Positions 63,738-64,000 of a stretch of 64,000 nucleotides of DNA are shown one piece after another. Within the stretch, counting starts at the first letter, position 1; every line of letters begins with the position of its first letter. Source of the stretch: Alphaproteobacteria bacterium (lineage in GTDB: Bacteria > Pseudomonadota > Alphaproteobacteria > Micropepsales > Micropepsaceae); assembly GCA_028871345.1 (NCBI GenBank), contig JAGWNK010000003.1, forward strand, positions 91,412-155,411. The letters run 5' to 3'. The notes under the pieces are model-generated. The model ran no database searches and had not been told where the DNA came from. It saw only the letters and a list, made by a program, of their open reading frames with translations. A program made the position numbers and the translations under genes.

Positions 63738-63765
63738 TTGCGTCGCGGGGCGGGGGTCCTATATT
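63738..63765 (+). promoter_or_regulatory. Sigma-70-type promoter
   Basis: TTGCGT (63738-63743) and TATATT (63760-63765) with 16 bp between, in an otherwise very GC-rich region. Points right, to the hairpin segment and the edge ORF. A transcript would start near 63772. Confidence 0.5.
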
Positions 63766-63768
63766 TCG

Positions 63769-63828
63769 CCCGTTCCGGCAACGGGACAAAGCGGCTCCGC
63801 GGCCTTCCGTCGGGCCGCTTTCTTCTTG
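63769..63828 (+). ncRNA. Candidate small RNA or attenuator leader
   Basis: Two hairpins directly downstream of the promoter: CCCGTT/AACGGG (63769-63774 and 63780-63785) and AAAGCGGC/GCCGCTTT (63788-63795 and 63814-63821) with a GC-rich 18-base loop, then TTTCTTCTT. The second is an intrinsic-terminator layout. The transcript is either a short RNA of about 55 bases or an attenuator in the leader of the ORF at 63892. Confidence 0.45.
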
Positions 63829-63891
63829 AGGCGCATCGGGTCGCAAGGCGCGATGCACAGGTGTCAACGCTCTGAGAGGGTAGGTGCCAGA

Positions 63892-64000
63892 ATGGCTCGA
63901 CTCGAACTCGTAGCGGCGATCAAAGAAGCAAAAGCGCCTCGCGCTCGCGCTTCGGCGAGGACCGTTCCGGTTCCTATTCCCCCTGGGGATGAGGACCGCA
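63892..64000 (+). CDS. Start of an unidentified gene cut by the window edge
   Basis: ATG at 63892 behind a GAGGGTAGGT site; 36 codons visible, beginning MARLELVAAIKEAKAPRARA, then Pro/Arg-rich. The DNA after 63930 contains palindromic arms (CCTCGC/GCGAGG and TCCCC/GGGGA), so part of the ORF could be repeat sequence rather than coding. Family not recognised. Confidence 0.35.
   Translation, partial: MARLELVAAIKEAKAPRARASARTVPVPIPPGDEDR

Larger units (their letters stand above)
63567..63891. other. Divergent 325-bp region between speE and the right-edge ORF
   Basis: Contains the promoter at 63738-63765 and the structured RNA segment 63769-63828, listed separately. The rest shows no ORF of interest. 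Confidence 0.6.

Overview
The window is a GC-rich, gene-dense stretch of a bacterial chromosome. Gene content points to an alphaproteobacterium: a complete hopanoid locus, a class I lysyl-tRNA synthetase, an UrcA-family protein, a long-form dCTP deaminase, a KirBac-type channel and a TonB-dependent receptor. I cannot name the genus from sequence alone. No rRNA, tRNA, CRISPR array, prophage or intact insertion sequence was seen.

Bases 1-19062 form a hopanoid and lipid-export island. On the + strand lie the end of hpnJ, hpnK, a gap, then hpnL-A-B-C-D-E-shc, joined by 4-bp start/stop overlaps, then hpnG. hpnH and ispH run the other way. ispA, hpnM and a coupled class I methyltransferase run forward again, and hpnN with an mlaA-type lipoprotein run back. 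Together they supply isoprenoid precursor (IspH, IspA), make squalene (HpnD, HpnC, HpnE), cyclise it (Shc), add and trim the C5 side chain (HpnH, HpnG), decorate the head group (HpnJ, HpnK, perhaps HpnA and HpnB) and move lipid to the outer membrane (HpnN, HpnM, MlaA).

Bases 19115-26088 hold an altronate-dehydratase family enzyme, an MBL hydrolase, an outer-membrane barrel, ettA and a second mlaA-mlaC pair. Bases 26158-31748 are a methionine operon: an ArsR-methyltransferase fusion regulator of SahR type behind a perfect palindrome, then metF and metH. Bases 31872-46151 carry a TPR protein with a secreted retropepsin-like protease, a LysE exporter, a PEBP protein, dcd, a DinG-type helicase behind a histidine kinase that has lost all its phosphoacceptor residues, class I lysK, an S24 repressor and pyrD.

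Bases 46309-54517 carry DoxX, TetR, leuB, leuD, an orphan encapsulated-ferritin-like protein, and a compact operon of thioredoxin, LON-domain, Trm112 and DUF971 proteins ending in a Kir channel, then a GNAT and a prolyl-tRNA editing protein. Bases 54791-64000 carry a TonB-dependent receptor, an UrcA protein, a lone winged-helix protein, two small ORFs (35 and 43 codons), a PHP phosphatase, an ECF sigma operon, a frameshifted secreted-protein gene, speE, and a promoter with a structured leader or small RNA at the right edge.

Most adjacent genes overlap or nearly touch. Several convergent pairs overlap in coding sequence (hpnG/hpnH 114 bp, methyltransferase/hpnN 68 bp, ferritin-like/kir 38 bp). 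All family calls rest on reading the translations; no database search was run.
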